64,000 nucleotides of DNA, from assembly GCA_002428965.1 (NCBI GenBank), contig DIYI01000009.1:267532-331531 (forward strand), read 5' to 3'. The position numbers were made by a program, and so were the translations under genes. Origin of the DNA: Jejuia sp. UBA6058 (GTDB taxonomy: Bacteria; Bacteroidota; Bacteroidia; Flavobacteriales; Flavobacteriaceae). Below are positions 18,326 to 28,037 of this stretch, piece by piece. Below the pieces are notes generated by a model that was not told the origin of the DNA, did not search any database, and worked only from the letters and a program-made list of their open reading frames with translations. Positions within the stretch are counted from its first letter, which is position 1. The number at the start of each line of letters is the position of its first letter.

Positions 18326-21300
18326 ATGAGATTAAACTTTTGTATGACAACAAAAGTAAAGTACTATGTTATGACTTTACTTTTGTTTGGGCTGGGATCT
18401 ATCTATGCCCAAAGTATTACTATTAAAGGAACAGTTACTGGAGATGGAATTCCATTACCTGGTGTAAACGTAATAGTGAAGGGAACAACCAATGGTACAA
18501 CTACAGATTTTGATGGAAATTACAACATTAAAGCGAATGCCAATGATATTTTGGAATTCAGTTTTATTGGTTTTAAAACAAAGGACATTCTAGTAAATGA
18601 CAGAAATGTTATTAATGTATCCTTAGAAACGGATTTATCAGAACTTGACGAAGTAATAGTAGTCGGTTATGGTACCCAAAGAAAAAAAGAAGTTACAGGA
18701 GCTGTAGCGCAAGTAAAAGCCGAAGAACTACTTCAAACGCCGGTATCAGATATCGGAGCCGCAATTCAAGGTAAAGTTGCAGGGGTGAATATTCAGGCAG
18801 CAAGTGGTAGACCTGGAGAAGCTGCCAACGTTCAAATTAGAGGTGTGGTATCCATAAACGGCGGAGGACCTCTTTATGTTGTTGATAATATCCCGCAGGA
18901 TGGAAATCCTAACATAGCTCCAGAACAAATAGAGTCCATAGATATTTTAAAAGATGGAGCATCTGCATCCGTTTATGGTGTTAGAGCAGCAGGTGGTGTT
19001 ATCCTTATAACCACCAAAAAGGGTAAAGCAGGTAAAATGAAAGTGGATTTGAATACTTATACCGGAATTCAAAATATTACTTCTGGTACGCCTTTAATGA
19101 ATACTACAGAACAACTTTATAATTTAGAAGTTACAACGGAACAATTGGGAACTGAACCATTAACCTTCTTTTTCAACCCTAACGCATTAGATTTTGATTC
19201 AGATTTTGTAGGCGATGTGCAGCAAGATAACGCACTAATACAAAACATAGATTTAAATATATCAGGTGGTGCTGAAGGCTTGACTTTTAACTTCAATACT
19301 AACTATTTCAAACAAGATGGTGTCTTGCTTAATTCAGGTTTTGATCGATTAACGAATCGTATTACAGGTCAGTTTACTAAAGGAAAATTTAAAGCATTTG
19401 CTACGATGGCACTAACCACTGAAAACAGATCGCAAGAACCTTTCGCTTTATATGAATATGGTATTGGGCAAACACCATGGAGCAGACCCCTTTCTGACAT
19501 TCCAAGTGTTGGCGAAAACAGTTTTGAGCTTGATGTAGATAATGAGATTTTCTATGGCTTTCTATCTAGACAGCTTGAAAACGTAGATGATAGAGAAGTT
19601 AAAAGCAATAACATAGCTTTAAACTTGGAATATGAAATTTTAGAAGGTTTAAAATATAAGCTAAACATTGGCAGAAATGAATGGAATTTCTTTAGAAAGT
19701 TTTTTCAACCTCAATATCTGGCTTTTAGTAGGACAGGAGTATACAATGCTACTGCATCGACACCCAACGCAAGACTTCAGGAAAGCTACATTTTTAATAA
19801 ACGTGAAACTATTGAGCACATACTTAGTTATCAAAAAAGTTTGGGCAAACACAACTTTAACTTGCTAGGTGTAGCTTCATATGAAAGACAAACTAACCGT
19901 AATATTGGAGTAGCGGTACAATTTGGTGATGATGCCAGTAATGATATTCAAGTGTTATCGGCAGGTGCAGAAGGAATTCGTCCAACAGGAACAAATTTCA
20001 GAAGAACATTAACAGGAAAATTAGCAAGGTTGCAATATAATTATGATGGTAAGTACTTATTATCTGCCAGCGTTAGGCACGATGGCTCATCTTTGTTTAC
20101 CGAAGAGAATAGATACGGTACATTTCCTGGATTCTCTGCAGGATGGAACGTCCATGAGGAAAATTGGTTTAATGTAGGTGCTATTAGTTCATTGAAAATA
20201 AGGGGAAGTTGGGCAGAATTAGGTTTTCAAGGTATCGGAGGATATCCTGCTATAGCCGTGATTAATGCAGGCGTAAACTATCCTTTAGGTACCGAGGAAG
20301 ACTTGAACTTTGGACTTATACAAAGACAGTATGTAAACGAAGGCATTCAATGGGAAACCCAAGTCTCTAAAAATATTGGTATTGACATAGCTTTATTTAA
20401 CAATAAATTAAATATTACTGCAGATTTATATGAAAACAATAAGCAAGACATGCTTATTGATCAACCTTTGCCACGTTCAACTGGAACTGCCCAACCCAGA
20501 GCTATAGGAGAATTTAATACGGTCTTAGTTAATGCAGGTGATATGACCAATAAAGGTATTGAGATTTCAGCAGCATATAAGGGTCAAATTGGTTCAGATT
20601 TTAAATTTGACTTATCTGGAACGTTTACCAAAAACATAAATGAAGTCACGAATCTTAATGGAATAGAAAGAGGTTTTGCGAACGGAAGACCTGTTACATC
20701 TAGAGGTCAAAACACAGAGTTTACTACCTTTTTAGCTGTAGGACATGAGGCTGGAGCCTTTTTCTTATTCCAAAATGACGGCGTAATTAAAACACAAGAA
20801 GAGCTAGATGAGTATAATCAGCTAGACTTAGCTAGTGTTAGTACGCCTCAATTAGGAGATATGAGATACAAGGATGTTAACAATGATGGTAAAATTGATG
20901 ATAATGACAGGGCCTATTCTGGTTCTGGTCAACCAGAATTTGAAGCAGGGCTCAATTTAAATCTCAATTATAAAAATTGGGATTTAGCAGTTCAAAGTTA
21001 CCTGTCCTATGGAGCAGAAGTATACAATGGTGCAAAACTTTATGCCTATAGTGGCGGGAGACACCGGGACCTAATTAACATGTGGAGTCCACAAAATCCA
21101 AATTCTGACATCCCTACATTTAGGCAAAATGCCTTTCACAGTAATGTCAGAGCTGCTTCAGATTTTTTCTTAGAAGATGGGACGTATTTGAGAATAAGAA
21201 CTTTATCCATTGGATATACCATACCAAATACAAAGGAAGATATTGGTATTGATAAAATAAGAGTGTATTTAAACTCTTTAAACCCCTTCACATTTACAAA

Positions 21301-21415
21301 CTATACTGGATATGACCCAGAAGTGGGTGGTGATGGTCTCTTCTTCAGAGGTGTTGATGCTGGTAGTTATCCAGTAACTCGTCAATTTATGTTGGGGGCA
21401 CAATTAAGTTTTTAA
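18326..21415 (+). CDS. susC: SusC-like TonB-dependent outer-membrane transporter
   Basis: This 1029-residue protein has a signal peptide ending at IYAQ. A carboxypeptidase-D regulatory-like domain follows (ITIKGTVTGDGIPLPGVNVI), with the TonB-box region DEVIVVGYGTQRKKEVTGAV and a plug domain (VNIQIRG-type VQIRGVVSINGGGPLYVVD, ILKDGASASVYGVRAAGGVI). A 22-strand barrel runs to the terminal GAQLSF. It imports oligosaccharides across the outer membrane using TonB energy, together with the SusD protein encoded 5 bp downstream. It is flanked by the TPR-LuxR regulator and GH86, so the cargo is probably agaran/porphyran oligosaccharide. The substrate assignment is inferred. Confidence 0.96.
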   Translation: MRLNFCMTTKVKYYVMTLLLFGLGSIYAQSITIKGTVTGDGIPLPGVNVIVKGTTNGTTTDFDGNYNIKANANDILEFSFIGFKTKDILVNDRNVINVSLETDLSELDEVIVVGYGTQRKKEVTGAVAQVKAEELLQTPVSDIGAAIQGKVAGVNIQAASGRPGEAANVQIRGVVSINGGGPLYVVDNIPQDGNPNIAPEQIESIDILKDGASASVYGVRAAGGVILITTKKGKAGKMKVDLNTYTGIQNITSGTPLMNTTEQLYNLEVTTEQLGTEPLTFFFNPNALDFDSDFVGDVQQDNALIQNIDLNISGGAEGLTFNFNTNYFKQDGVLLNSGFDRLTNRITGQFTKGKFKAFATMALTTENRSQEPFALYEYGIGQTPWSRPLSDIPSVGENSFELDVDNEIFYGFLSRQLENVDDREVKSNNIALNLEYEILEGLKYKLNIGRNEWNFFRKFFQPQYLAFSRTGVYNATASTPNARLQESYIFNKRETIEHILSYQKSLGKHNFNLLGVASYERQTNRNIGVAVQFGDDASNDIQVLSAGAEGIRPTGTNFRRTLTGKLARLQYNYDGKYLLSASVRHDGSSLFTEENRYGTFPGFSAGWNVHEENWFNVGAISSLKIRGSWAELGFQGIGGYPAIAVINAGVNYPLGTEEDLNFGLIQRQYVNEGIQWETQVSKNIGIDIALFNNKLNITADLYENNKQDMLIDQPLPRSTGTAQPRAIGEFNTVLVNAGDMTNKGIEISAAYKGQIGSDFKFDLSGTFTKNINEVTNLNGIERGFANGRPVTSRGQNTEFTTFLAVGHEAGAFFLFQNDGVIKTQEELDEYNQLDLASVSTPQLGDMRYKDVNNDGKIDDNDRAYSGSGQPEFEAGLNLNLNYKNWDLAVQSYLSYGAEVYNGAKLYAYSGGRHRDLINMWSPQNPNSDIPTFRQNAFHSNVRAASDFFLEDGTYLRIRTLSIGYTIPNTKEDIGIDKIRVYLNSLNPFTFTNYTGYDPEVGGDGLFFRGVDAGSYPVTRQFMLGAQLSF

Positions 21416-21420
21416 AAAAA

Positions 21421-23148
21421 ATGAATATGAAAACAATACAAAACAAAATTTTAAAGCTAAGTTTATTAGCTATTCTGATCTTTAGTAGTTGCAGTGAGAG
21501 TACTTACCTTGAAGAACAAAACCCAAATGCAATTACACCCGATACTTTTTGGAAAAGTGAACAGCAATTTAATGCGGCACTTATCGCTGCTTACAGTGCC
21601 TTACAATTTCAAAGTGTAAGTGGTGGTTTATTACAACATGAATTTGTTTTAGGTGATATAGCGGGTACAGAATCCTGGTATCGACCAAATGCCTTTAGAA
21701 ATCTTACTTTTAACGATGGCATTTATCATGTTACTAATAAATGGGATGAACTATACATTGGTATTTTTAGAGCGAATCAAGTTATAGAATACTCACAAGA
21801 AGCCGATCCAAGTATCTTCTCTGGTAATTCGCAAAAGGAAATTGAAGGACAAGCCAGATTTTTAAGGGCGTTTTTCTACTTTCAATTGGCTCACACCTAT
21901 GGTGGAGGAGTAATTCACGACAGAGTGGCTACATCAGAGGAAGAATTTGAAAAACCATTTTCAAGTATTGATGAGATTACGTCATCTATTATAATTCCAG
22001 ATTTGGAATTTGCAATGAATAATCTTCCTCAATCTTGGGACGCAAGAAATGTGGGTAGAGCAACTTGGGGTGCAGCAACAAGTCTATTAGGTAAAGTTCA
22101 ACTTTTTAATGAGAACTGGAATGAAGCTGCTTTACTATTTAAGGATGTTATTGATTCTGGAATTTACAGTCTAACGACTAATATTGAGGATAATTTCTGG
22201 CACACTAACGAGTTTAATGAAGAATCTATTTTTGAGGTTAATTACTCTTTTGATATTGCGCCTGGTGTTCCTGGTGCTGCTGTTGATGATAATAGTTTTG
22301 AATCCGGTGGAGAAGCAACAACCATGGCAACAGCCGTTGGCCAACTTAACTTTGGGGCTTTCAATACAGTATTGCCCTCTTATAACCTTCATGAAATGTT
22401 AGTATATGATGAGGTAGATCCAGATAACCCGATTAATGACGACAATCTAGAATCTAGAAGAATGAGTTCAACCATTGTTCCAAGTAACTTTGAAGGTCTA
22501 TACTATAATCTTCCTCAAGGTGAACCAAGAGGATGGGGCTTTGGTCAAAGTGCCTATGTTAAAAAACATTCTAATTGGTACCACTTGGAGGCTGAACCTC
22601 CTTTAAGTAAATCCGGCATTAATTTTAGACACATACGTTATGCTGATGTTCTACTTATGTATGCAGAAGCCGTATTGAATGCCAATAATGATTTCGCAAC
22701 TGCAATACAATATATTGATATGGTTAGAAGTCGTGCAGGTGTATATACTTTGCAGCAATATATGGACATGAATGCCGGTATGTTTCCTCAGTTTCATGTA
22801 AGTAAACAGGTAAATGGTGATCATCCTATGGTAACCCCAAGCAAAGAGACCGTCCTTACACATTTACAACGTGTAGAAAGAGCTATTGAATTATGCTTTG
22901 AAGGCCACAGATGGAAAGATTTAGTGCGCTGGGGTATTGTCCAGGAGGTGTTTACAGATTTGCGTGCTGATGAAATATGGAGGCAGAATAATCTAGACAC
23001 CTCTGGTGGTGGTTTGGAACCTTTATTTATAGTGGAAAGAATAAGACCTGACTTCGTCATCGCAGCTGAAAATTATAATCCATCACAGCATAATTATTTC
23101 CCTATACCAAATGGAGAAGTACAAACGAATGGAAAACTTAATGATTAA
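21421..23148 (+). CDS. susD: SusD/RagB-family surface glycan-binding lipoprotein
   Basis: This 575-residue protein has a lipoprotein signal (FSSCSEST). The typical RagB/SusD start is LEEQNPNAITPDTFWKSEQQ, with a TPR-like helical core (EIEGQARFLRAFFYFQLAHT) and the C-terminal region RVERAIELCFEGHRWKDLVR ending with YFPIPNGEV. SusD forms the lid of the SusC transporter at the cell surface and delivers glycan to it. It starts immediately after susC, and the next lipoprotein gene starts 13 bp after its stop, so the three are one operon. The first Met or the Met at 21427 could be the start. Confidence 0.96.
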   Translation: MNMKTIQNKILKLSLLAILIFSSCSESTYLEEQNPNAITPDTFWKSEQQFNAALIAAYSALQFQSVSGGLLQHEFVLGDIAGTESWYRPNAFRNLTFNDGIYHVTNKWDELYIGIFRANQVIEYSQEADPSIFSGNSQKEIEGQARFLRAFFYFQLAHTYGGGVIHDRVATSEEEFEKPFSSIDEITSSIIIPDLEFAMNNLPQSWDARNVGRATWGAATSLLGKVQLFNENWNEAALLFKDVIDSGIYSLTTNIEDNFWHTNEFNEESIFEVNYSFDIAPGVPGAAVDDNSFESGGEATTMATAVGQLNFGAFNTVLPSYNLHEMLVYDEVDPDNPINDDNLESRRMSSTIVPSNFEGLYYNLPQGEPRGWGFGQSAYVKKHSNWYHLEAEPPLSKSGINFRHIRYADVLLMYAEAVLNANNDFATAIQYIDMVRSRAGVYTLQQYMDMNAGMFPQFHVSKQVNGDHPMVTPSKETVLTHLQRVERAIELCFEGHRWKDLVRWGIVQEVFTDLRADEIWRQNNLDTSGGGLEPLFIVERIRPDFVIAAENYNPSQHNYFPIPNGEVQTNGKLND

Positions 23149-23161
23149 AAATTTGCACATC

Positions 23162-24766
23162 ATGAAAAATTTAAAATATTTAAAATTTATATTCATTTTT
23201 TCATTGTTGCTTTTAGGCTGTAATGAAGATGAATCAATTCAATTAATTGAGCCAAATCATAGGGTGATTGTAACTTCTGAAATGAATTTTGAAAATACCA
23301 TTAATATTGGTGAGCACATTGATTTTGCAGATTTATCTCGTGGTATACAAAGTAGATTATGGACCTTTCCATCAGAAGCTGCAATAATCGGAGGCGAAAA
23401 TGGCAATACTTCAAGTAAAGACGTTGTTAAAGGTACTTTTACAAAATCTGGAGTATTTGATGTGATATTAAATCAAACCTTTAATGGTAATGTATACCCA
23501 AATGAAGATAGCACAGAACCTATACAGGGAAGAGAACTTGATACTACAATTGTAGTTACTGTTCTGGCTCCTGTAGAAGCAAGTTTTCAAATGAACTACA
23601 TTAATGAAGACGGTACTACCGGTGCCCCTTTATCTCTTAATGATAATGCTGAGAATGAAATTGTAGCAAGTAAATTTGTAAGAATTACTCAAAATAGCAA
23701 TGGTAGTCCAACAAATTTTAGATGGAGCCTTCAAGGAGCAAAAACTGAATTTTTAGAGGTCGTAGACGATCCTGATGCCGAAACTGATGTTAGGTATACT
23801 AAGTTAGGAACTTGGGATTTACAGTTCGTAGCCGCCAGAACAAGGCCTACAGACTCTGATACCATTTACATCAAAAACTTCATAAAAGTTATTCCTTCAA
23901 CGGAACCTGTAACTTTAGATAGAGTTTATGAATATGAAACTGAAACCAAAATAGGACTTGAGTTCAGTAGAGAAATAGATCCCGCAACAGTGGTAAAGGA
24001 AGATTTTTCAGTAGCTATTGAAACCAATGCAGGTGCGACAATTGTACCAGAAATTGCTGGTGTTACTGTGGATCCAAACGAAGGCAACATTGTAATTATC
24101 GAATTGGCAAATGAAATTATGTATAATGATGATCTAGTGAAAGTATCATATACTCCAGGAACTCTAACTACTCTAGATTTAGTGGCTTCTGAAGCAATTA
24201 TTGATGCCGAATTGACAGATTTTATCAAAATAAATCTACTTGAAAGTTCTGCTGTTGACTATTCCTTTGAAACTACTACCGAAAAAAATTGGCCTTATTT
24301 AGGATGGGGTGGAAGATTTGAACTATTTGACACAACTGTCTCTAGAGATCAAGCCCGAACGGGAGAAAAAAGCTTGTATATTGAAATGGAACCTGATGGA
24401 GGTATGATAATTGGCAACACAGAAGTAGATGATAACGGAGACCCTACCGATAACATTAACTTTACTGTTGAGAAAGGAGTAACTTATGAAATGGGTATAT
24501 GGGTGTATATTGAAGATTTAGGTAATGTAACAGGTGAAGCTAATATTAGGCTTTATTGGAGACCTGGAACAAATTGGGGTATAGGAGATAACTTCACATT
24601 TTCTGGAACAACACCAGTCGGAGAATGGGTTTATAGTTCGGCAATTGTGTCCTTTTCTGCTTCTGGTGAAGCTAGTTATATGATTCGGGGGGTTAGCACC
24701 AATACTGAAACTATGAAAATTTACATAGATGATTTGACACTATTTAAATTAACAAGTAGACCATAG
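23162..24766 (+). CDS. Third gene of the susCD operon: PKD-like surface glycan-binding lipoprotein
   Basis: I chose the ATG at 23162 because MKNLKYLKFIFIFSLLLLGC is a standard lipoprotein signal; upstream in-frame Met codons overlap the end of susD and add an unlikely extension. The mature protein of about 534 residues has a PKD-like domain (DFADLSRGIQSRLWTFPSEA), a second Ig-like module containing RFWSLQG-like FRWSLQGAK, a further SwmB-like module (VYEYETETKIGLEFSREIDP) and a C-terminal carbohydrate-binding jelly-roll-like domain (SLYIEMEPDGG to IYIDDLTLF). It has no catalytic motif. Such proteins in the SusE/F position bind glycans at the surface. A strong terminator follows at 24781. Confidence 0.82.
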   Translation: MKNLKYLKFIFIFSLLLLGCNEDESIQLIEPNHRVIVTSEMNFENTINIGEHIDFADLSRGIQSRLWTFPSEAAIIGGENGNTSSKDVVKGTFTKSGVFDVILNQTFNGNVYPNEDSTEPIQGRELDTTIVVTVLAPVEASFQMNYINEDGTTGAPLSLNDNAENEIVASKFVRITQNSNGSPTNFRWSLQGAKTEFLEVVDDPDAETDVRYTKLGTWDLQFVAARTRPTDSDTIYIKNFIKVIPSTEPVTLDRVYEYETETKIGLEFSREIDPATVVKEDFSVAIETNAGATIVPEIAGVTVDPNEGNIVIIELANEIMYNDDLVKVSYTPGTLTTLDLVASEAIIDAELTDFIKINLLESSAVDYSFETTTEKNWPYLGWGGRFELFDTTVSRDQARTGEKSLYIEMEPDGGMIIGNTEVDDNGDPTDNINFTVEKGVTYEMGIWVYIEDLGNVTGEANIRLYWRPGTNWGIGDNFTFSGTTPVGEWVYSSAIVSFSASGEASYMIRGVSTNTETMKIYIDDLTLFKLTSRP

Positions 24767-24780
24767 ATTATTAAATAGTA

Positions 24781-24818
24781 AAAAGGGGAAGTTGAAAAAT
24801 CAACTTCCCCTTTTTTTG
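24781..24818 (+). terminator. Intrinsic terminator of the susCD operon
   Basis: AAAAGGGGAAGTTG (24781-24794) pairs with CAACTTCCCCTTTT from 24801, followed by a run of T. It lies just after the lipoprotein gene and before the convergent GH28. Confidence 0.85.
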
Positions 24819-24869
24819 TTGTATTATCCTCAATTAATGGGTTCATTGAGATGATAAATATTTTTTAGA

Positions 24870-26249
24870 TTAATCCTGTATTTTTTCAAAAATACATGGA
24901 GTATCATTAAACTTTATATTATCAATAGAAACATTTTTAACATCTTCTATTTTAATAGGTTGGCGATCATCGCCTCCAACCGTTTTGATAGAAAAATTCT
25001 CAAGCGTAAGTCCATCAATATGTCTAGCATAAATCCCACAAGATGGCAATGTACCAACTTTTGAAAATTCTGGCCACCATCCTTTAAGCACATCCAAAGT
25101 GTACTCTTTTACTATTTTAGCGGCATCTTCTTTTGTACCACCGCCTGAAATGACAAACTGAACATCCTTAATAGTAATATCTTCAATGTAATGATTGGGG
25201 AAACCAGTTAAAAAGAATGCTGAATTTTTATCGCCCTTAGAATTATCTACCACAATATTGTTGAATAAAAAATTATGCATACGATTTAATGGTTCGTACT
25301 CTCCCTCTGTGGTCTCTACAGAAGCGCGCTGCTGGCAAAACGTCATAAATATTGGCCTTGGAACGTTTTCCATTACTAAGTTAGAAAACACCATATTTTT
25401 CATCTCACCGCCTTCATTCTGTTGAATTTTTAGTCCAGAATCTTGAATATCTCTAAACACACAGCTTGTTACCGTAACAGATTCTATATTTCCACGAGAC
25501 AATAATCCAATACGCATTCCTCCCCATTTTGTACTGAAGACACAGTTACTTACAGTAATATTTTTACATGGTTTATCTGGCTGAGATGCCTGCAAACAAA
25601 TACTATCATCGCTATTGTCAAAATTACTATTCGTAACACGCACATTGGTACACCCATCAAAATCTAACCCATCACCATTGTTATTCACTCGACTGATAAT
25701 GGAAATACCACTAACACTAATATTGTTACAGTATAACCATGCCGATGTCCACGAAGCGGGATTAATAAGTGTAATATTATTAACATGGATATCTTCACAA
25801 TTTAAAAACCGAATTAACATGGGACGACCTTTGGAAAAATTTTTGCGATAACCATTCCCATCAATGGTACCATAACCCTCAATCGCAATAGATTTGGCAT
25901 CTCTGGCAAAAATTAAACAACGATTCATATGCGGTTCATTCTTATACATATTTTTGTGGGTATCGGCTGTATAATCTTCATAAGATGGGCTTCCTAACAA
26001 TACTGTTCCATTACCAATATACAAGGTGACATTACTTTTCAAGTACAGGGTACCTGTTAAATACTTTCCACCCCCTGATAGTTCAACTTTGCCTCCACCA
26101 TTTTTGGCGCAAGTATCTATGGCATTTTGTATTGCTTTAGTATTTAGCGTTACGCTGTCATTTATTGCTCCAAATTCTTTAACATGATAAGTCTGAGAAC
26201 TAAGTAATAATGAGTAACTAAAAAATATGATATGGATAAATGTTTTCAT
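24870..26249 (-). CDS. GH28-family protein with non-canonical active-site motifs
   Basis: I chose the ATG at 26249 because MKTFIHIIFFSYSLLLSS is a clear signal peptide (459 residues). The parallel beta-helix start YHVKEFGAINDSVTLNTKAI and the right-handed helix repeats place it in GH28. The catalytic aspartates are kept: D193 in NGDGLD and D214/D215 in NSDDS. The polygalacturonase GHG motif is replaced by WGGM (242-245) and RIK by GLK (272-274), so the arginine that binds the galacturonate carboxylate is missing. It is the last gene of the L-sugar catabolic block, downstream of fucP and the mutarotase. Release of the imported L-sugar is the likely job, but this is inferred. Confidence 0.85.
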   Translation of the reverse strand: MKTFIHIIFFSYSLLLSSQTYHVKEFGAINDSVTLNTKAIQNAIDTCAKNGGGKVELSGGGKYLTGTLYLKSNVTLYIGNGTVLLGSPSYEDYTADTHKNMYKNEPHMNRCLIFARDAKSIAIEGYGTIDGNGYRKNFSKGRPMLIRFLNCEDIHVNNITLINPASWTSAWLYCNNISVSGISIISRVNNNGDGLDFDGCTNVRVTNSNFDNSDDSICLQASQPDKPCKNITVSNCVFSTKWGGMRIGLLSRGNIESVTVTSCVFRDIQDSGLKIQQNEGGEMKNMVFSNLVMENVPRPIFMTFCQQRASVETTEGEYEPLNRMHNFLFNNIVVDNSKGDKNSAFFLTGFPNHYIEDITIKDVQFVISGGGTKEDAAKIVKEYTLDVLKGWWPEFSKVGTLPSCGIYARHIDGLTLENFSIKTVGGDDRQPIKIEDVKNVSIDNIKFNDTPCIFEKIQD

Positions 26250-26264
26250 ATTACTATAATTAAA

Positions 26265-26301
26265 AAGCACCTATTGCTATATAAATTTGCAATAAGTGCT
26301 T
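26265..26301 (-). terminator. Terminator-like hairpin between the mutarotase and GH28 genes
   Basis: AAGCACCTATTGC (26265-26277) pairs with GCAATAAGTGCTT (26289-26301) with one mismatch. On the minus strand it is followed by a short T-tract, so it should end or attenuate the fucP-mutarotase transcript before GH28. Confidence 0.6.
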
Positions 26302-26327
26302 CGTGCTATATAATCAAATAATAAAAT

Positions 26328-26669
26328 CTATTTCAATTGGAATATTTTATCTAAAGCAATCCATTTTTCACCTTTTGCGGCCCATGGGAGTTCTTGCTGA
26401 TAATCCCACATTAGGTTTTCCCACTCTTGTACTTTTGGATTATTCGCATCCATTTCTGCCTTTTTCTGAGGATCGAAAGTGTCATCAACTTCCATAATCA
26501 TAAACATACGGTTTCCCGTAAGGTATATTTGCATATCTACAATACCAGCATCCTTAATACTTTTGGTTATTTCTGGCCACGCCTTTCCCTCGGCATGATA
26601 CGCCTTATACTCTTCTATTAGCTTAGAATCTTCCTTTAAATCACAGGCGTAGCAATATCGTTTTGTCAT
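26328..26669 (-). CDS. L-rhamnose mutarotase (RhaM) family sugar mutarotase
   Basis: This 113-residue cytoplasmic protein has the RhaM family pattern: an N-terminal RYCYACDLKED strand, YKAYHAEGKAWPEI with the conserved His, MQIYLTGNRMFMIMEVDD, and NPKVQEWENLMW. The family interconverts alpha and beta anomers of L-rhamnose or L-fucose. Its start codon overlaps the fucP stop by one base, indicating translational coupling with the L-sugar symporter. In this context the substrate is more likely L-galactose or L-fucose than L-rhamnose, because no rhamnose isomerase or kinase is nearby. The family is sure; the substrate is inferred. Confidence 0.88.
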   Translation of the reverse strand: MTKRYCYACDLKEDSKLIEEYKAYHAEGKAWPEITKSIKDAGIVDMQIYLTGNRMFMIMEVDDTFDPQKKAEMDANNPKVQEWENLMWDYQQELPWAAKGEKWIALDKIFQLK

Positions 26670-27997
26670 TATTTCTTTTTTAAATTTCTTTTGTAACTAG
26701 CATACCCATATAAAGTCACTAATGCTAAACAGATTAATGGTAATATAAATGAAAAGTTAACCTCTGGGATAAACCCTAGAACACTAACATCATTAAAACC
26801 ATCTCCTCCCCAATCCAATATAGCCGCTTGCCCAATTGGCATTAAAGCACCTCCAACTATTGCCATGACTAATCCTGCAGAACCAATTTTGGCTTCATCT
26901 CCCATATCTTTAAGAGCAATCCCGTAAATGGTTGGAAACATAATAGACATGAATACAGAAATACCTACTAACGATAACAGACCAGCTAATCCAGGTAACA
27001 AAATGGCTCCCGCACACATAATTACTCCGCCGATTCCGAAGAACATCAAAAGTCTAGATGGGTTTACTTTCTTCATTAAAGCTGTACCAATCCAACGACC
27101 AATTAAAAAGGAAATCATTGCTGCTATATTAAAATAAGTTGCTGTATATTCTGTTCCGTTTGTATCATTCAAATTATCAACATACTGGAAAATAAATGTC
27201 CAACACATAATTTGAGCTCCTACATAAAATGCCTGACTTAATACACCTTGAAGGTAATTGCCATTAGCAAACAACTTACTGAATGACTCTGATAAAGACA
27301 TTTTATCTTCTTCTGCTGTTTTGGGCATCTTAGTAGCAATAATGATTCCCATAATAATTAATACTAAAACACCAAGTGCGATATATGGAACACTAATTAT
27401 TCCTAAATCATTTTCTCGAATTGCCGCTAGTTCTTCTCCCGTAAGCGCATTATACGCTTCCTCAGTATAATCATCTGAACGTAATGCTCCAATAACGAAA
27501 ACCTGAGCAATTATCATTCCAGTTAATGAGCCTATTGGATTAAACGCTTGAGCCAGATTTAATCTTTGCGTAGCAGTTTCGCTATCCCCTAACGCTAAAA
27601 TTAAAGGATTGGAAGTAGTCTCTAAAAATGCTAACCCACAAGTAATCACCCATAAAGAAATCAAGAAGAAGTTAAACTCTTCGTTTGCCGCAGCCGGATA
27701 AAATAAAAAAGCGCCTATGGCATATAATGTTAAACCCAAAATAATACCCGATTTATAACTAAACTTTCTAATAAATAATGCAGCTGGAAGCGCCATAAAA
27801 AAGTAACCAAAATAAAACGCAAATTGCACTAATGATGCCTGCACATTGGATAATTCTGGCATTACTTTTTTAAATGCAGATACCATTGGATTTGTTAAAT
27901 CATTAGCAATTCCCCAAAGTGCGAAGAGCGAAGTAATTATTATAAAAGGAAAAAGTAATTCCTTTCTAACAACAGGTATTTTTTTTGTTGTACTCAT
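26669..27997 (-). CDS. fucP: L-fucose/L-galactose:H+ symporter (FucP family)
   Basis: This 442-residue major facilitator protein has about 12 membrane helices. It matches E. coli FucP in FAFYFGYFFMALPAALFIRK, YKSGIILGLTLYAIGAFLFY, GLAFLETTSNPLILALG (with the functional Glu of helix 4) and RLNLAQAFNPIGSLTGMIIA. E. coli FucP carries L-fucose, L-galactose and D-arabinose. In helix 1 the motif here is WGIANDLTNPM, so the position matching E. coli Asp46 is Asn36 and an Asp sits three residues earlier. It is translationally coupled to the mutarotase. A hairpin at 28038-28074 separates it from the upstream dehydrogenase. Import of a free L-sugar across the inner membrane is the inferred role. Confidence 0.92.
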   Translation of the reverse strand: MSTTKKIPVVRKELLFPFIIITSLFALWGIANDLTNPMVSAFKKVMPELSNVQASLVQFAFYFGYFFMALPAALFIRKFSYKSGIILGLTLYAIGAFLFYPAAANEEFNFFLISLWVITCGLAFLETTSNPLILALGDSETATQRLNLAQAFNPIGSLTGMIIAQVFVIGALRSDDYTEEAYNALTGEELAAIRENDLGIISVPYIALGVLVLIIMGIIIATKMPKTAEEDKMSLSESFSKLFANGNYLQGVLSQAFYVGAQIMCWTFIFQYVDNLNDTNGTEYTATYFNIAAMISFLIGRWIGTALMKKVNPSRLLMFFGIGGVIMCAGAILLPGLAGLLSLVGISVFMSIMFPTIYGIALKDMGDEAKIGSAGLVMAIVGGALMPIGQAAILDWGGDGFNDVSVLGFIPEVNFSFILPLICLALVTLYGYASYKRNLKKK

Positions 27998-28037
27998 AAT
28001 TTTTAGTTTGGTTAGATTTTTAGTGATTGCAAAATAA

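Noticed and set aside
23111..23161. Upstream Met codons overlapping susD for the third operon gene
   Set aside because: They would place the lipobox far from the N-terminus; the ATG at 23162 gives a standard lipoprotein signal.
26328..26669. L-rhamnose utilisation from the RhaM-type mutarotase
   Set aside because: No rhamnose isomerase, kinase, aldolase or rhamnosidase occurs in the window; the RhaM family also serves L-fucose-type sugars.
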